Source of the DNA: Thysanoteuthis rhombus
Taxonomy: Eukaryota; Mollusca; Cephalopoda; Oegopsida; Thysanoteuthidae
Length of the DNA stretch: 64,000 nucleotides
NCBI GenBank assembly: GCA_963457665.1
Contig: OY735202.1
Span: 47,120,401-47,184,400, forward strand
Direction of reading: 5' to 3'
In this document: positions 12,788 through 23,576 of the stretch, piece by piece
How the letters are laid out: every line of letters starts with the position of its first letter
How positions within the stretch are numbered: position 1 is the first letter of the stretch
Notes under the pieces: model-generated
Seen by the model: the letters and a program-made list of their open reading frames with translations, nothing else
Told to the model about the DNA's origin: nothing
Databases searched by the model: none
Program-made: the position numbers and the translations under genes

Positions 12788-12793
12788 GCAGAG

Positions 12794-12847
<54 letters not shown>

Positions 12848-12850
12848 AGA
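12788..12850. repeat. (GA)n microsatellite with G-run
   Basis: About 25 GA dinucleotides run into nine or ten Gs. It is a simple repeat with no associated motif. Confidence 0.95.
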
Positions 12851-13304
12851 AAGACAAGGGGCAACATTTGGTAACTAATATGAAGCTGTTATCTTCACTC
12901 TTCATTACATGACACAGCGTCTATTTGAAATCTGATATCACTTTGCCTCTCTCGTGATGTACTTTCAAAAAGGGATCATCACGCGCATCTTTCACAATTT
13001 ATTCTGACAACAACAACAACAAAAAAAAAGAAAACGACCTCTTTTTCAGCGATTTTCATCCCTTCTTGTGGATTGGTACACAGGCAAAGCCAGCTACCAT
13101 TTATTTTTGTCTGGGAATCTTCAAAGAACAGAATTTGAGTTGCACCACAGAAATAAGACTTCTTAATGTCAGATATCTTCTTTTTTTTTCAATTCTGCCA
13201 ACAAATAAAATTTTTGAAGAATAGCTTCCACTGAGTTTTCCTTGCACAGGAGTGTTTCTGAAAAGCCTAGTGAATATCAATGGGTTTTTTGGGGGGGAGG
13301 GAAG

Positions 13305-13529
13305 TCAAGCCTTTCCTGTAAATGATATTACTGGGAGTGTGCTTTGAACAATTTTTTTCATATACGTGTTGTTTTTTGGGGTTTTTTTAAATCGTGGTAA
13401 CCAACCATGGGAAGGACTCATATTTAAATCTTCTAGCAACCTCTCTAAGCATGATTTAAATGCAACCACATCATTGAGCGATGAGCCGAAGGAAAGGATA
13501 TGAGGACGATCCTGAGATATCTTCATCAT
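13305..13529 (-). other. Unassigned open frame with HTH-like phrase
   Basis: A minus-strand open frame of 74 codons contains 'NMSPSHGWLPRFKK', which resembles the 'S-x-G-W-L-x-R-F-K-K' phrase of the CENP-B type DNA-binding domain in pogo/Tigger transposases. Nothing else of that domain is convincing, and the preceding 'FKSCLERLLEDL' only loosely fits. A pogo tail does occur at 19.8 kb, but 6 kb away. Treat this as a weak candidate transposase fragment or chance. Confidence 0.2.
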
Positions 13530-13602
13530 TACATTACATCTTATTAATTTCTATCCAGTTTTAGGCTGTGAAGTTCAAATATTTCTTTCAAATTTTCTAA
13601 GT

Positions 13603-14050
13603 TGGCAAGCTTTTGACAGAGCAAGCTCAACCTTCAAGAACAAGGAAATCCCGCTAGTCTGAGAAAGAAAGGTATACAACCAAGAAGGGGATCCTCGTGA
13701 TAGTCACCTATGGAGCTGAAACATAAAACTTAACCAAAAGAATTCAAATAAAAACCATGCAACGTGCAAAAGGGTGAGAATCCGAGTCCAAGATATTATA
13801 CAATCCATAAGAAACCTAAAATTGCGATGGGCTGGTCTTTTTGCGAAAATGACAAACAACCGCTGGACTCAGAACGTGGATACCGGAAGATCACACGCAA
13901 AACCGACAAAATGTAAGATGGTGTGAAGAACTCAGTAAGTTCACTAAATTCTGGCTTCGCGACGACCACAATAGAGAGGTCAGGCGAATCTTTGGGAAGG
14001 TCTATGTCCATTGACGGACGTTAAAAGCTGGTGATGATGATGATGATGAC
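13603..14050 (+). mobile_element. LINE 3' end with (GAT)n tail
   Basis: Reading gives 'VTYGAET' (about 13697-13720), 'NLKLRWAGLFAKMTNNRW' (about 13812-13865; family: L-R-W-x-G-H-x-x-R-M), and a final 'RGQANLWEGLCPL'-like block before GAT triplets at 14031-14050. It is nearly collinear with 2515-2937 and ends like the minus-strand copies at 1558 and 41699. Stops interrupt it, so it is a truncated, inactive copy. The R-W-A-G block identifies it as the C-terminal region that follows the RT domain in this LINE group. Confidence 0.8.
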
Positions 14051-14290
14051 ATTCTATAATAAATCAATAATAAATTAATTCGTTCAAAATCACAGTGACG
14101 ATAAATAGCTTCCCCGACAAAAAATGTATAGCGTGCAAAAAGTGAAAAAAAAAGAAAAGGAATGCAAATAGACCAGTTCACTTGAAATAATCATCGTGAT
14201 GCCTTTGACACAGGGTTGAATCAGACATTAATGATTTAGTTACCGTCTAACGTAATCTTCGTTCCAACTTTTTAACGAGATTTTTAGAAA

Positions 14291-14755
14291 ATGTCAACTA
14301 AAACTGCCACCAAAACATATGTCTGTTCAGTTTTTAAGCTAGTCTGTCTCTATGTATGTATGTATGTATGTATGTATGTATGTATGTATGTATGTATCAT
14401 GCAACTGGCATCATCAATAGTGCTAGAGGGCTGAAAAAGTAAACATTTACATATCATGTTTGGAAAAAAACGTTTCTTTCATTTTTTGAAAATATCCCCC
14501 TATAGGTTTATAGTGGGAGGATTCAATTTTCAATGCACGTTTTTGTTTGTTTGTTTGTTTGTTTGTTTGTTTGTTTTGGGTTGGGATGGGATTTGGGCTT
14601 TAGTGGTCACCGACCAACAAAAAGTGATAGGAGTAACTTATCCATTGATCACTCATTTTTCCAATTTTTCAATTGATCACCCCCAACACAGCATCTCGTC
14701 ATAAGACGTTAGTCACATGATGGTTCCAACTGAATGACTAGCCAAATCTGATTCA
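14291..14755 (+). repeat. Family A dispersed repeat, copy 1
   Basis: This near full-length copy begins with the family phrase 'GTCAACNAAAACT', runs through a (TATG)n expansion at 14351-14398 and a (TTTG)n expansion at 14541-14578, and ends with the block 'GATCAC..CAACACNGCAT' to 'GACTAGCCA'. The other copies carry only two or three TATG or TTTG units at these points, so both microsatellites grew inside the element. Copies in this window: 14.3 kb (+), 26.1 kb (-), 38.8 kb (+), 43.8 kb (+), 51.9 kb (+), 54.9 kb (-), 57.8 kb (+), 62.7 kb (-). There is no long ORF and no clear terminal inverted repeat. Confidence 0.75.
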
Positions 14756-14759
14756 AGGG

Positions 14760-16940
14760 TAATCTCGGTAAAGTATCTTGGAATAATAGTTTATGAAATT
14801 TTTCGCAGTATGTAGCATGGGAAAAGAATAACTGAACTATTTTTCACTCCTGGATTTAATTTCCCTGGATTGAACCACAGTTCAACCATAGATTTATCAT
14901 TTGAAATAGAACTACTTTTAAAAGCAGCAAGTTACTCACCTGGTGTTTCATACAAATTGTTAAAAATGAATTAATGATACGCACAATCGCTGTTCTTATT
15001 ACAAAGTCACCACACAAATAACTTCTAGTTCCATATAAGACTTCAGGGGCATCCATTTTTTTTTTGTATCTAACCAAATCAGCAATAGAATTGAGTATTG
15101 AGTGTAAGAATTAGAGTTTTTTTTCTCCTTTTTGCTGAGTGGTCAAAGTCTGATGCCGGAAAGAATAACTTTCCTCTGATTCTCGGGGAATTACGTTTGT
15201 AATATATTGGCCTGCAAACCAACTTCGAGTTTCGCACTTACTGCTGAAATATTGACTTGTCTCGCTCAATATGCACTGAGTTTAACGATACCTACGTCTC
15301 ACAAAGCACTTCATTAGTTTTCACTGTATGCATTACTATTTTGTGCCAAGTTAAGTTCTGTAATCCCGAGTTCAAATACTACACAGAATCATGAAAATTC
15401 CTTGGCACTAAAGCAAAAATTACTCTCAAATAATCTTGAGGAAATATTCACGTGCACAATTGATTAAACGCTAAGTGAATGCATTTGGGAAGAGAGAAAT
15501 TGTTTAATGAGGATAATAATTTATATTTTATGACTAGGTCGATGCAAAAGTTTGAGTCATATTTCAACAGAGGATTTTATTCATATGAAAATCGTATTAT
15601 CATTATTCAGTCATTGAAGTATTTTCTATGGCTTTATATGATCTAAAACCGATTCTCTGGTAAACAGTGTATTCGATCATAAAGCAATGATTCCGGTTTG
15701 CATTCGATTATTTTTTCCATGTTGCGATATTGTTGGATCTACTGACCAGACTAGGAATGTTACATCGAACGAAATAACTGACATGGCTGAATAATATATC
15801 GTACGTGAAAGAACTTTCCATCTTGCCTTCATGATCGTTTGGTGTTGTACAGAGGACAGGTTTTGTCATTCAGTAAAATGACCAGTAGGCTACCTTGACC
15901 AGAGGAAGATCGTCACTTGAACAACCGTCCTAAAATAACATTTTTGTATTGATCAACGAGAGGAAGATAAATATGATGAAAATTCTATACTTCTTAAGTT
16001 TCTATGAGAGCCATTTCCATGATTCCTGAATGTTTCCTTGGGTTTGTAAACGACATGCTGTTATTGGCTGATTGTACAAGAAATAAAGAGCTGTTTAAAC
16101 TTGGAAAATACTTCTAAAACTTTTCTAACATTTTGCAAATGATAGCACCGGAAACATATGAAACAAACAAAAATGTTCAACGCTAAAAGAAAACTACAGA
16201 AATATATTCAACGGTAAAATGTTAAAACACTGGTTTCAAAGTGATTAATTTTATGACACTTACAGAAATCACCATAGCACAGTAGAAGGCTGTATTGACG
16301 TAATGGAGAAGGAAGATTTGTTGCACCATCATTCCAACTGGTTCGATTTATTGTTAGAATTTTTATCACAAAAAGTAGACAAATAGACCTGATTAGACTT
16401 GTAACAAAAATGTTCATTCTGGAATGATTTTTATTTAAAAATTTGAATTAACTTTATGATATTCTATGATTTTTCAAACTTTTACTGAAATCTTTATAAC
16501 ATCTGCATTGGCCCCTTTGCCAACTCTTCTCAGATGAATGTGGCAATCAGTCTTAATTTGGAACTATGGATTACCCACTTCCTAATGAGAAAGAGTGACT
16601 GCCAACAGAAAAGTATTTAAGCTTAACAAAGACATGCTATCGCTAGCGATCTTGAAACCACGTAAACTATGAAACGCCAATAGTTTTTGAATAACCGGAA
16701 CATTTTTCATGTCTGTGGGAAAGACATGTCTTCCGGCATTCTATTTCACCATCTGTAAATCATTTTATAGCTGTATGACGCAATTAGAGAAAGATAATAG
16801 GGATGATCCTGAACAATTTTCCTCATTATAATTCAATGTGTATAGAAGTAGCGACCTAGACGTCATTAGCTACCGGAAGATTTTAATGACCTACACCAAA
16901 CACATTTTTTCAATAAAGAAAGCTTCCTGCAATATCAGAA
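14760..16940. other. No recognisable feature
   Basis: AT-rich single-copy-looking sequence with no repeats, RNA genes or convincing frames. Confidence 0.6.
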
Positions 16941-16944
16941 ATCA

Positions 16945-17172
16945 TCAAGGATTGGTGCCTGCGTTGTACTGGACGTTGCTGGCGTGCGAAAGAAGACCCC
17001 ACCAGCACAACGATTCTTTATACACTACACTTTGAACACAAAAGTGTTGGTTGCCCATTTAGAAAATACATTGACCAACTATGCACCAAAACAGGATGTC
17101 GTCTTTCAAACCTGCCAAATGCAAAGAATGAACGAGATAGGTCGCGTGTTAGAGTCAACGGGATCTGAGTAA
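16945..17172 (+). mobile_element. Non-LTR retrotransposon C-terminal fragment
   Basis: One frame reads 'CLRCTGRCWRA', then 'TTILYTLHFEHKSVGCPF', 'RKYIDQLCTKTGC' and 'LSNLPNAKNERDRSR'. This matches the post-RT tail of another LINE type (family: L-R-W-x-G-H-V-x-R-M, I-L-Y-x-E-L-x-x-G-x-R-x-x-G-R-P, R-Y-K-D-x-L-K, D-R-x-x-W). It differs from the GAT-tailed group elsewhere in the window. The fragment is about 75 codons in one uninterrupted frame but lacks a start and the RT domain. The tryptophan and histidine of the W-x-G-H block have decayed. Confidence 0.6.
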
Positions 17173-17701
17173 GATAGACCAGACGATGATTATAATTCAG
17201 CATTATACTTTATGATTGATAGCTTAAGGAAAATAGGATGATTGTGAATTTAGAATCGTGTGAAGAGCAACACAGCAATCTCTAAAAAAGAACATAGAAT
17301 TTCGACTGGACTTTTCAGTGAAATTAAATTCCATCGCCTGGAACAGAGAGAGAATAATGAATGGAAGTTATCCAACTATCAAGTAGCAATAGATTGAGCA
17401 TTTTGTACCCGTATAAAAAAATGAAATGTATTTGCTTGTTACTGATGAAATGTAATTTTTATCTGCAACGGAAGTCGATATTTCTCTGAGAGTCAAAACG
17501 CTTTTCGTTCGGGCCGAATTTGAATCGGTCCACAACGTTCATAAGGATAGAGAAAGTGGACAAAGATAAGAGGAATATCCGTTTACGTCACGCTACCCTA
17601 TATTATTCTTTTTCCAACTTTATCCCTTTCTGAAATAAGAAATAGAAGGTACAATAAAGAAAGCAGAATATACAGTGTTTATAACTAATGTGTAAACTTT
17701 T

Positions 17702-17731
17702 CTCTCTCTCTCTCTCACACACACACATATA
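17702..17731. repeat. (CT)n(CA)n microsatellite
   Basis: A short compound dinucleotide run followed by 'tatatatt'. Nothing else is associated with it. Confidence 0.9.
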
Positions 17732-18084
17732 TTATTTCCCAATGAATTACATTGAATTTTGAACGATGTTTTCTGTTCTATATCTGATGTAATGAATATT
17801 TATTTTTGTTTCGAATGCTTTTATGTGGATAACTTGAAATATCATTCGGAAACCCAATAGCTATTTTACAGAAATAAATATTGCTAAATACTATCGAAGA
17901 GGGTATATACAATGTCGCAGGACCCTTAGCAGAGTATGGCCTTTTTCTTGTTTTTTACATCACAGAGAATCAATTTGAAAGTTTAAAAGAATAGTTCTTA
18001 AATGAACTGAATGAAATTTCCGTCACATTGTCACCCCGTATCTCTGACCCCATTGACTATGTTTATGCTTAGAGAACTGGGACA

Positions 18085-18375
18085 TTAAGTCTTGCATATT
18101 TTGATTAAATATTTACCGTCTATGTTGTTTATATCAGCCTTCATTGTACCCTTCAAAGAAACAATAATCCATTTATAAAAGAATAATTGTTCTGAAAATC
18201 CATTTATATCCATGACAGAGAAACGTAATGTTCTACGACAATGCACCAGATAGAAAGAAAGAGGAGGACCATTTAAAATGGAATCTATTGTGTTGACAAA
18301 GAGATTTATAACAATTTTAACACCCCAATAATTCTCCATCGAGTTCACTCTCAATGCAATCATCTTCTCATCCAC
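18085..18375 (-). other. Unassigned 96-codon open frame, possible exon
   Basis: This is the most protein-like unassigned frame in the window. It starts 'MDEKMIALRVNSMENYW' on the minus strand and is neither low-complexity nor part of a recognised repeat. A good 5' splice-donor match (G|GTAAAT) lies inside the frame near 18110 (minus), which would make it an exon of about 80 codons. A convincing polypyrimidine tract and acceptor upstream are missing. I recognise no domain. It may be a chance frame in AT-rich DNA. Confidence 0.2.
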
Positions 18376-18884
18376 CGTGCACCCCCTAATGTAATATCGC
18401 TATTTCTTATTGGTTCTGCCAATCCGGTCGGATTGTAGCGAGTCGACACCGATGAGAATCAGACGGTACAATCTCATTTCGAATGTGTAAATATGAGAAG
18501 AGTCTTCTGCAAATTTGGAACATAATTAACTATACCGCCTACACCTGTATTGAAACATAGTTAATTTGAAACATAGGAAGTTATTCCGCCTGCACCTCTG
18601 AAAAATGAGAAATTAAGGAAGTAGATATCCAATATTGGAATCTATCTGAACGACCATACATTTTTGATGGATAGTTAAGTTATTACCCAATAACCAATAC
18701 CACTCCCGACATCATCCCCTTACTATTCAACTGTCAAAATTATGTAAAAATGCAGAACTGAAACGATGCTGTGTATTGTACATTGTGTAATGTGTGTCTT
18801 ATAAGGAATGCGGCATAGTACGGAATTTGTGAGTCAAGCATCGGTAACTATATCATTAGTATCGGGAACGAGAGACGAACGAAA

Positions 18885-19040
18885 ACATGATAACTGATGA
18901 AGTGGATATAACATCCAGCCAGAGATATACGAATTGGACATAGAGCCATTGCTAATGACCTACAGATGATACTAACTCAATAATAGGCAGCTGGGATTCC
19001 TAGACATAGAAATTGGTGACGAGAAAACTTAAGAATATAA
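18885..19040 (+). mobile_element. Possible second-type RT fragment
   Basis: In shifted frames this reads 'IQPEIYELDIE' (about 18913-18945) and 'LGFLDIEIGDEK' (about 18991-19026). These resemble the 'I-Y-P-x-E-L-x-L' and 'x-F-L-D-L-x-I' blocks that follow the catalytic D-D of the RT type seen clearly at 60.4-60.9 kb. Stops separate the two. The match is short, so confidence is low. Confidence 0.35.
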
Positions 19041-19340
19041 CGGATAGGTAGATAAAACGATGTAGATACAAGACAACTTTAATTAAAATGAAAGAAATTA
19101 TAGTTGAAAGAAATGACAATGCTTATTCTAGTATAAAAAATTCAAGATACTATCACTACTTATCTTAGGGGCGTCCATCGGCCGAGGTGAACAGCTTTTT
19201 AGCTGTTACACCAGAGCAGTTAGTATTGATGAAGTGCTGTGCCAAACTTCCACCTCTCGACCACGTTGAAGTTTTCCAAAGGAAAGAAGTGTTCAATACG
19301 TTTGAAAATCAGCACGATTGCAAGGGATGCCTACCCAGCT

Positions 19341-19456
19341 GGTTACGATACCTGATATTCTCAGGGAGTCACCCATCTATTTTTAACCAGGCTCGACGCT
19401 GCCCAACTTCCATAATCGTACGAAAACTGGTGTTTCCAAAACAATTGGACTGTGAA
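19341..19456 (-). pseudogene. 5S rRNA-derived sequence
   Basis: The plus strand is a diverged reverse complement of animal 5S rRNA over about 110 bases: 'acctgatattctcaggg' then 'gtcacccatct' (5S complement: acccggtattcccaggcggtcacccatcc), 'aaccaggctcgacgctgccc' (aaccaggcccgacgctgctt) and 'aacttccataatcgtacga' (aacttccgagatcggacga). The conserved internal promoter region (A box, intermediate element, C box) is therefore recognisable. Substitutions are scattered across it, so it is not a functional 5S gene. A 5S-derived SINE head is equally possible: related-looking sequence continues towards 19187, but I could not identify a SINE body or tail. Confidence 0.75.
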
Positions 19457-19796
19457 TAACTAATAATAATGATACTGTTAATGTATGTAATCTGGCAAAC
19501 CCCAGTTACAGCGATTCATTTCTCCAAATTTTTTAATTGCATCAGACGAATTCGCATCGAGTGATTAATAAAACCAATCACAATGAATCCCCCATCCTTA
19601 GGGATCACTCATATAGACTGATAAAAATGTTTTGAAACAACATTTAGCTGCATGTAATATCAAAACTGTAAATGTGAATGAAACATTTATGATATTTTCC
19701 CTTAATTAAATAACTACATCATAATTAAACTATTTCTATGAAAAATATTAATCCAAAATTGACTGCATCGATTTTTTTTATCTAATCCAATTTCAT

Positions 19797-20085
19797 CTAG
19801 TTAGCGATTCACTGCTTCTTTCCATGTTAGGATCGACATTTAGATTAAAATCCTTGGCAGCGTCAACAGGTTTGAATTCTTCTTCAAGTTCTTTTGTAGT
19901 GATTTCCAGCTGTTTCATCTTCTTCGTTTCAAACTTCTTCAAATGCACGTCGTTCATCGGGTTGAAGATCATTTCTGCTTAATTCTCCTACTTGCAAATC
20001 AAGCAATTCACTCATATTTTCTGTATCCATGTCCAAATCTATTCTCATATATTTTCTGATTCCATTCCGAAATCTCTTTCATTGA
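19797..20085 (-). mobile_element. pogo/Tigger-type transposase C-terminus
   Basis: Minus-strand reading gives 'MRIDLDMDTENMSELLDL' and 'VGELSRNDLQ' (about 19955-20055), then after a stop and frame change 'EITTKELEEEFKPVDAA' and 'LNVDPNMERS' (about 19812-19905). This matches the acidic C-terminal tail of Tigger/pogo transposases (family: L-x-x-D-V-x-E-L-L-x-x-H-x-x-E-L-T-N-E-x-L, then T-T-K-x-L and L-D-P-N-x-E-R). The catalytic DDE core upstream is absent and no terminal inverted repeats were found. DNA transposon remnant. Confidence 0.65.
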
Positions 20086-20284
20086 ATTTAATAATCAACT
20101 TTTCAATCATTATAATTGTATTTAAAGAAACTTGCAGTAACCGAACACGGTTTTTTTTTTTCAAAAAGATTCCGTGGTAACTGAATAATTATACGCGTAA
20201 AACGGAAAATAGTGTCAGTTTTCCAAATCGAAGTAACTGGATTTCATTCTGAATTATATAGCGTATAGCAGAACGCGCGTGAAA

Positions 20285-20765
20285 TATCATCATTATCATC
20301 AGCAGCCATTATAAGTATACTGCTAGACACAGGCATCTCCAATCTCGATCCATAACGAATGTGATTGTGCTAATCTCTGCTATGTCTTAACAGCAAATAT
20401 TTCTATCTTGTCCCTCGATCTTGTATATGGTCTTTTTCAAATGCGTTTCCTCTTTCACGGGCATCAATCGGTTAGTCTTTTATTTCATTCATTGTCCTTT
20501 CTTCTCGCTATGTGCCTTGTCCATCTCTATTCTTGGTGCTTCATTACTTGAGCAATATTATTCATTGTGACCCTTCTCGGATCCGTGTTCATCTTTTTAT
20601 ATTTCCTATCGCTAAGAGTTATTCTTAATATTGCTTTCACAGCCTTCTCTGCTGCTGAGATGGTTTTGTAAGTTTCCAGGTTTTGCACCTGTACATCATA
20701 GTTGATATTATGCATTAATCGTATACTGTACGTTTTAAACATATTGGATATTTGCTTTTCAGTAA
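20285..20765 (-). mobile_element. LINE reverse transcriptase C-terminus, GAT-type tail
   Basis: On the minus strand an open stretch contains 'ISAAEKAVKAILRITLSDR' (family: M-x-R-x-M-L-x-I-T-L-R-D-R). After a stop come 'RWTRHIARRKDNE' (family: R-W-A-G-H-I-A-R-R-x-D) and 'KTWQRLAQSHSLWIEIGDA' (family: W-x-R-x-A-Q-D-R-x-x-W-x-x-x-G-E-A), then GAT/AAT triplets at 20287-20302. Order and spacing are those of the RTE-like endonuclease-RT tail. Stops in 'R-P' and the tail show it is dead. Confidence 0.8.
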
Positions 20766-22077
20766 TAGTGAAGTTTCATGGATCCGAGACAGGGCCAGGG
20801 TGATAATTATCGAACAAGTAATATTACATGCCATTATCAAATGGGTGAAGGTTTGCTTCAATATATTTGGCTTGTAGTATAATAAGCGATAAACGAACGA
20901 ATCGACTTGACTGCTTATCCACCCACATTCTGATCATGCTGGGTTGTTCCGATATTGTCACCACGGTTTTCAAATAATTAAAGGGGAAACAAATACTGGA
21001 ACTTGATTTTAATTGCTAAGAAAAACAGAGAAATCAACTGATGAACCAAGACTTCTGTTCATAATTAATTTTTTTTTACGTCAAGCAACTAAATTAAAAA
21101 TAAAAATAATGATCAGTTAAAGAGTTCTCTATCGCTGTGTTGGCACAAATGGTACGCGTAAAGTTATGAAGACTATCGATGACAAACTAGCTTGGTAATA
21201 AAGTGATCGTATTTTTCAAATTGCTACAGAGATAATTAATGAAACAAAGAACAATGAAAAATAAAGATTAAGCTCTGAAAAGTTCAAATGTTCAAAGGCT
21301 TGGTTCAAATCATTTACAAGTGAATATCAAATAAAAGATATGTATATATAAACATGAGGTGTCACAGTGTTTGTCTGTCACGTTAAAGAAACCTAAATAT
21401 GAGCACAGCCCAACCAAATTTGACTTGCATACTCAATAGACCTAGTTGAAGGATTTTAGTAAGTTACTTTTTCAAAAACCCTCCTCCAATAAGTTCTTAA
21501 AGGGTAGATTTACAATGAAATGCTATGCTGAATGGACATTTATTTTGAGAATGTTCCTTATCGATGTAATGTGACGATGAAAACATGATTTTTTCTAAAT
21601 AATTCTTGAAGAGGTGATGTCATAAAGCGTTCTATTTCTAAATATTTGATCATTTGATTTTTTGATCAATTGAAAAAAGCCACATTCTCTTTTACAACTG
21701 AGACAAGTACGATATTTTGAAGTTGTGAATTGCACTAATCCATTTCATAATATATGTGCTACAAAGAAAACTCGTCTTTGGACACCTCCTGCAAAATGAA
21801 AAAGTCTCCATCCCCAATCCCACTAATTTTTTTCTCTTAAATTATTTCATTTCTTTTTTTTCTCCTCCAATTTATAAATGTTTTATCCAATAAGTCAAGA
21901 AAAGAAATTCCACTTTTTCATCCTTCCATAATCTTATTTTTCAAACGTTCATGAAATAGCCATTGTTAAAACGAAACAATCGAATTTTGTAGGATTTATT
22001 CATATCGGTTTTTTTTTCAAAGGACTTTTGCGAGGGAGATTAACTATTTCCGTGTACAGTTTCATGTTTGTATTATA
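20766..22077. other. No recognisable feature
   Basis: AT-rich sequence with poly-T patches and no convincing frame or repeat. Confidence 0.6.
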
Positions 22078-22165
22078 CGGCCCTGTCGTGGGATTATAGT
22101 TAGTATGCTAGTCTCGCTGACCATTACAACTGAATTGAGTTCAATCCACTCTGAATGCACCGCAC
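22078..22165 (+). repeat. tRNA-derived SINE head
   Basis: The phrase 'TAGTTAGTATGCTAGTCTCG' resembles a tRNA D-arm with a pol III A box followed by the anticodon-arm entry, and 'GAGTTCAATCC' about 35 bases later fits the B box (GGTTCGANTCC). Spacing is right for a tRNA-derived promoter. The cloverleaf stems are not well paired, so this is not a working tRNA gene. Downstream sequence to about 22230 may be the SINE body. Confidence 0.5.
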
Positions 22166-22359
22166 TTGTGACATTCTGATTCATTGTGCTAAGTCTAATA
22201 AATATCAATGAATTATTTGTATTAGGTGACGCTGTGAAGTAATCGAGGGAAAAAAGCAATTGTCAGGCCCGGTTTTAATTTTGGTTTTCTCTGTCCACAA
22301 CTGATGCAGTAAAATAGAATAAATGCTGAATTTAAAGAATAATATGATAATTATTCAAA

Positions 22360-22790
22360 AGGGACTCGACTCTGCTGGAATTCACGCCTTGTTAGAGTTC
22401 ATCAGTCTAGATCAGGGGGATGGTAAACACCCGGACAGAATAACTGTTTTCTCATTTGTAGCCGGCGAAACCATGATTTGGGACGTCACTTGTGGTGATC
22501 CCTTCACAAACGACAACCTGTTTTCGTCGGCCATTTGGCCTGGTATTGTCGCCTGATAGGCTGAGGAGTGGGAGATGGGGAAATATCGCTCACTGACCGA
22601 TGATACGATTTTGTACCAATGGCGATCGAGAATGTTGGCTTGATTGGCTCCAAAACGCCAGAGCGTATTCACCAAATTAGTTCCAATGCCTTTCAATGAC
22701 GCGACGGACTGCACAAACCCTCCTGACTCTTCAAGCGTGTGACAATTGCAGTTGTCTGTGGCCATCCATTCTCCACATTGACTGCAGGAC
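22360..22790 (+). mobile_element. Retrotransposon RT C-terminal tail, second LINE type
   Basis: The frame from 22323 reads 'GLDSAGIHALLEFISLDQ', 'KHPDRITVFSFVAGETMI', then 'WDVTCGDPF'. This is the cysteine-free tail that follows the RT domain in a LINE type common in molluscs, cnidarians and echinoderms (family: R-P-D-G-x-T-x-x-P-W-x-x-G-K-x-L-x-W-D-x-T-x-x-D-T). After two stops the same frame continues 'AEEWEMGKYRSLTDD'. A frameshift then leads to 'MAIENVGLIGSKTPERI' and 'FKRVTIAVVCG' (family: A-V-x-R-G-N-A). All blocks are in order. The minus-strand open frame at 22412-22765 is a shadow of it. Confidence 0.75.
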
Positions 22791-22895
22791 CAGACAGAGT
22801 TGTCAGTTAGAAAAAAGAAACTGACATATTTTAAAACTGTTTTTGCTCATTTGCAGGCAAAGTGTATTCATTTGTAGGATAGAACTTCGAAGCTG

Positions 22896-22908
22896 GACAC
22901 ACACACAA

Positions 22909-22982
<74 letters not shown>
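22896..22982. repeat. (CA)n(TA)n microsatellite
   Basis: A CA run passes into about 30 TA dinucleotides and directly abuts the left end of the family B core at 22983. The Tyr-Ile and Thr-His open frames here are translations of this repeat. Confidence 0.95.
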
Positions 22983-22985
<3 letters not shown>

Positions 22986-23204
22986 GTCATCCACAGACAG
23001 CTGTTTCGATGTATTCCATCTCTTCAGTGTGGCTATAGACTTTCCATTATCCCATCCAGTACCGCAAGGAAGAATTGAAACCTTCACTTCAGACCTGGAG
23101 GCCGATATCCTACGTCTGGACAGTCAGTAAGGCTGAATTTAAGCGATATATCTATTTACACAGAAATCCCTCATCCACCAGAGTGTTTTATTCCTATGGA
23201 AACG

Positions 23205-23205
<1 letters not shown>
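22983..23205 (+). repeat. Family B dispersed repeat core, copy 1
   Basis: This block of about 220 bp runs from 'gtgtcatccacagacagctg' to 'ttcctatgg'. It recurs in reverse complement at 30447-30684 with high similarity throughout, including 'gcgatatatctatttacaca' against 'tgtgtaaatagatatattgc'. In both places the core lies between dinucleotide arrays, so the arrays probably belong to the repeat unit. It has no ORF and no terminal inverted repeat. Confidence 0.8.

Positions 23206-23281
<76 letters not shown>
23206..23281. repeat. (CA)n(TA)n microsatellite
   Basis: This array bounds the right side of the family B core. The minus-orientation copy at 30.4 kb has a matching (TA)n at the equivalent end. 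Confidence 0.95.
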
Positions 23282-23285
<4 letters not shown>

Positions 23286-23338
23286 CAAATTGCGTTGTAT
23301 TATATAAAAAGTTATTTTAAATGATCTCCCATGCTTAG

Positions 23339-23576
23339 ACGGTTAATGTATCACTCAATTTTGTCAACGTAAAAAGAATAAACAATTAAAGAAAAATAGG
23401 GCTGCTGCAAGAATCGAACCTGCCACCGATAGGACAGCCGCTTCAACATGATGATGCTCTTCATTTTGAGCTAAACACCCGTTGCTAATGCGAAGGCCCA
23501 AATAACTGGTCTCAACCAAAGTCTTTCAATTATTCATTCTTTTTACATTGTTTAAATAGAATGATATATCAACCGT
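23339..23576. repeat. Foldback element enclosing a tRNA-like sequence
   Basis: Arms at 23339-23391 and 23523-23576 are inverted copies of each other with roughly 78% identity, many of the differences being transitions; both contain the word 'gtaaaaagaat'. Between them, on the minus strand (about 23400-23490), lies a tRNA-like sequence: 'TAGCTCAAAATG' fits an A box, with a perfect GCTC/GAGC D-stem around 'AAAATGAA', and 'GGTTCGATTCT' fits a B box followed by a T-stem and an acceptor-like 'GCAGCCC'. The D-stem to T-stem distance is about 9 bases too long for an ordinary tRNA, so a functional tRNA is unlikely. It could be a MITE that captured a tRNA, or a SINE inserted in a palindrome. Confidence 0.7.

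Noticed and set aside
22412-22765. 117-codon minus-strand frame
   Set aside because: It is a shadow of the plus-strand RT tail, which matches family blocks in order.
23400-23492. Functional tRNA gene on the minus strand
   Set aside because: The D-stem to T-stem distance is too long, the acceptor pairing is poor, and no consistent anticodon loop is visible.
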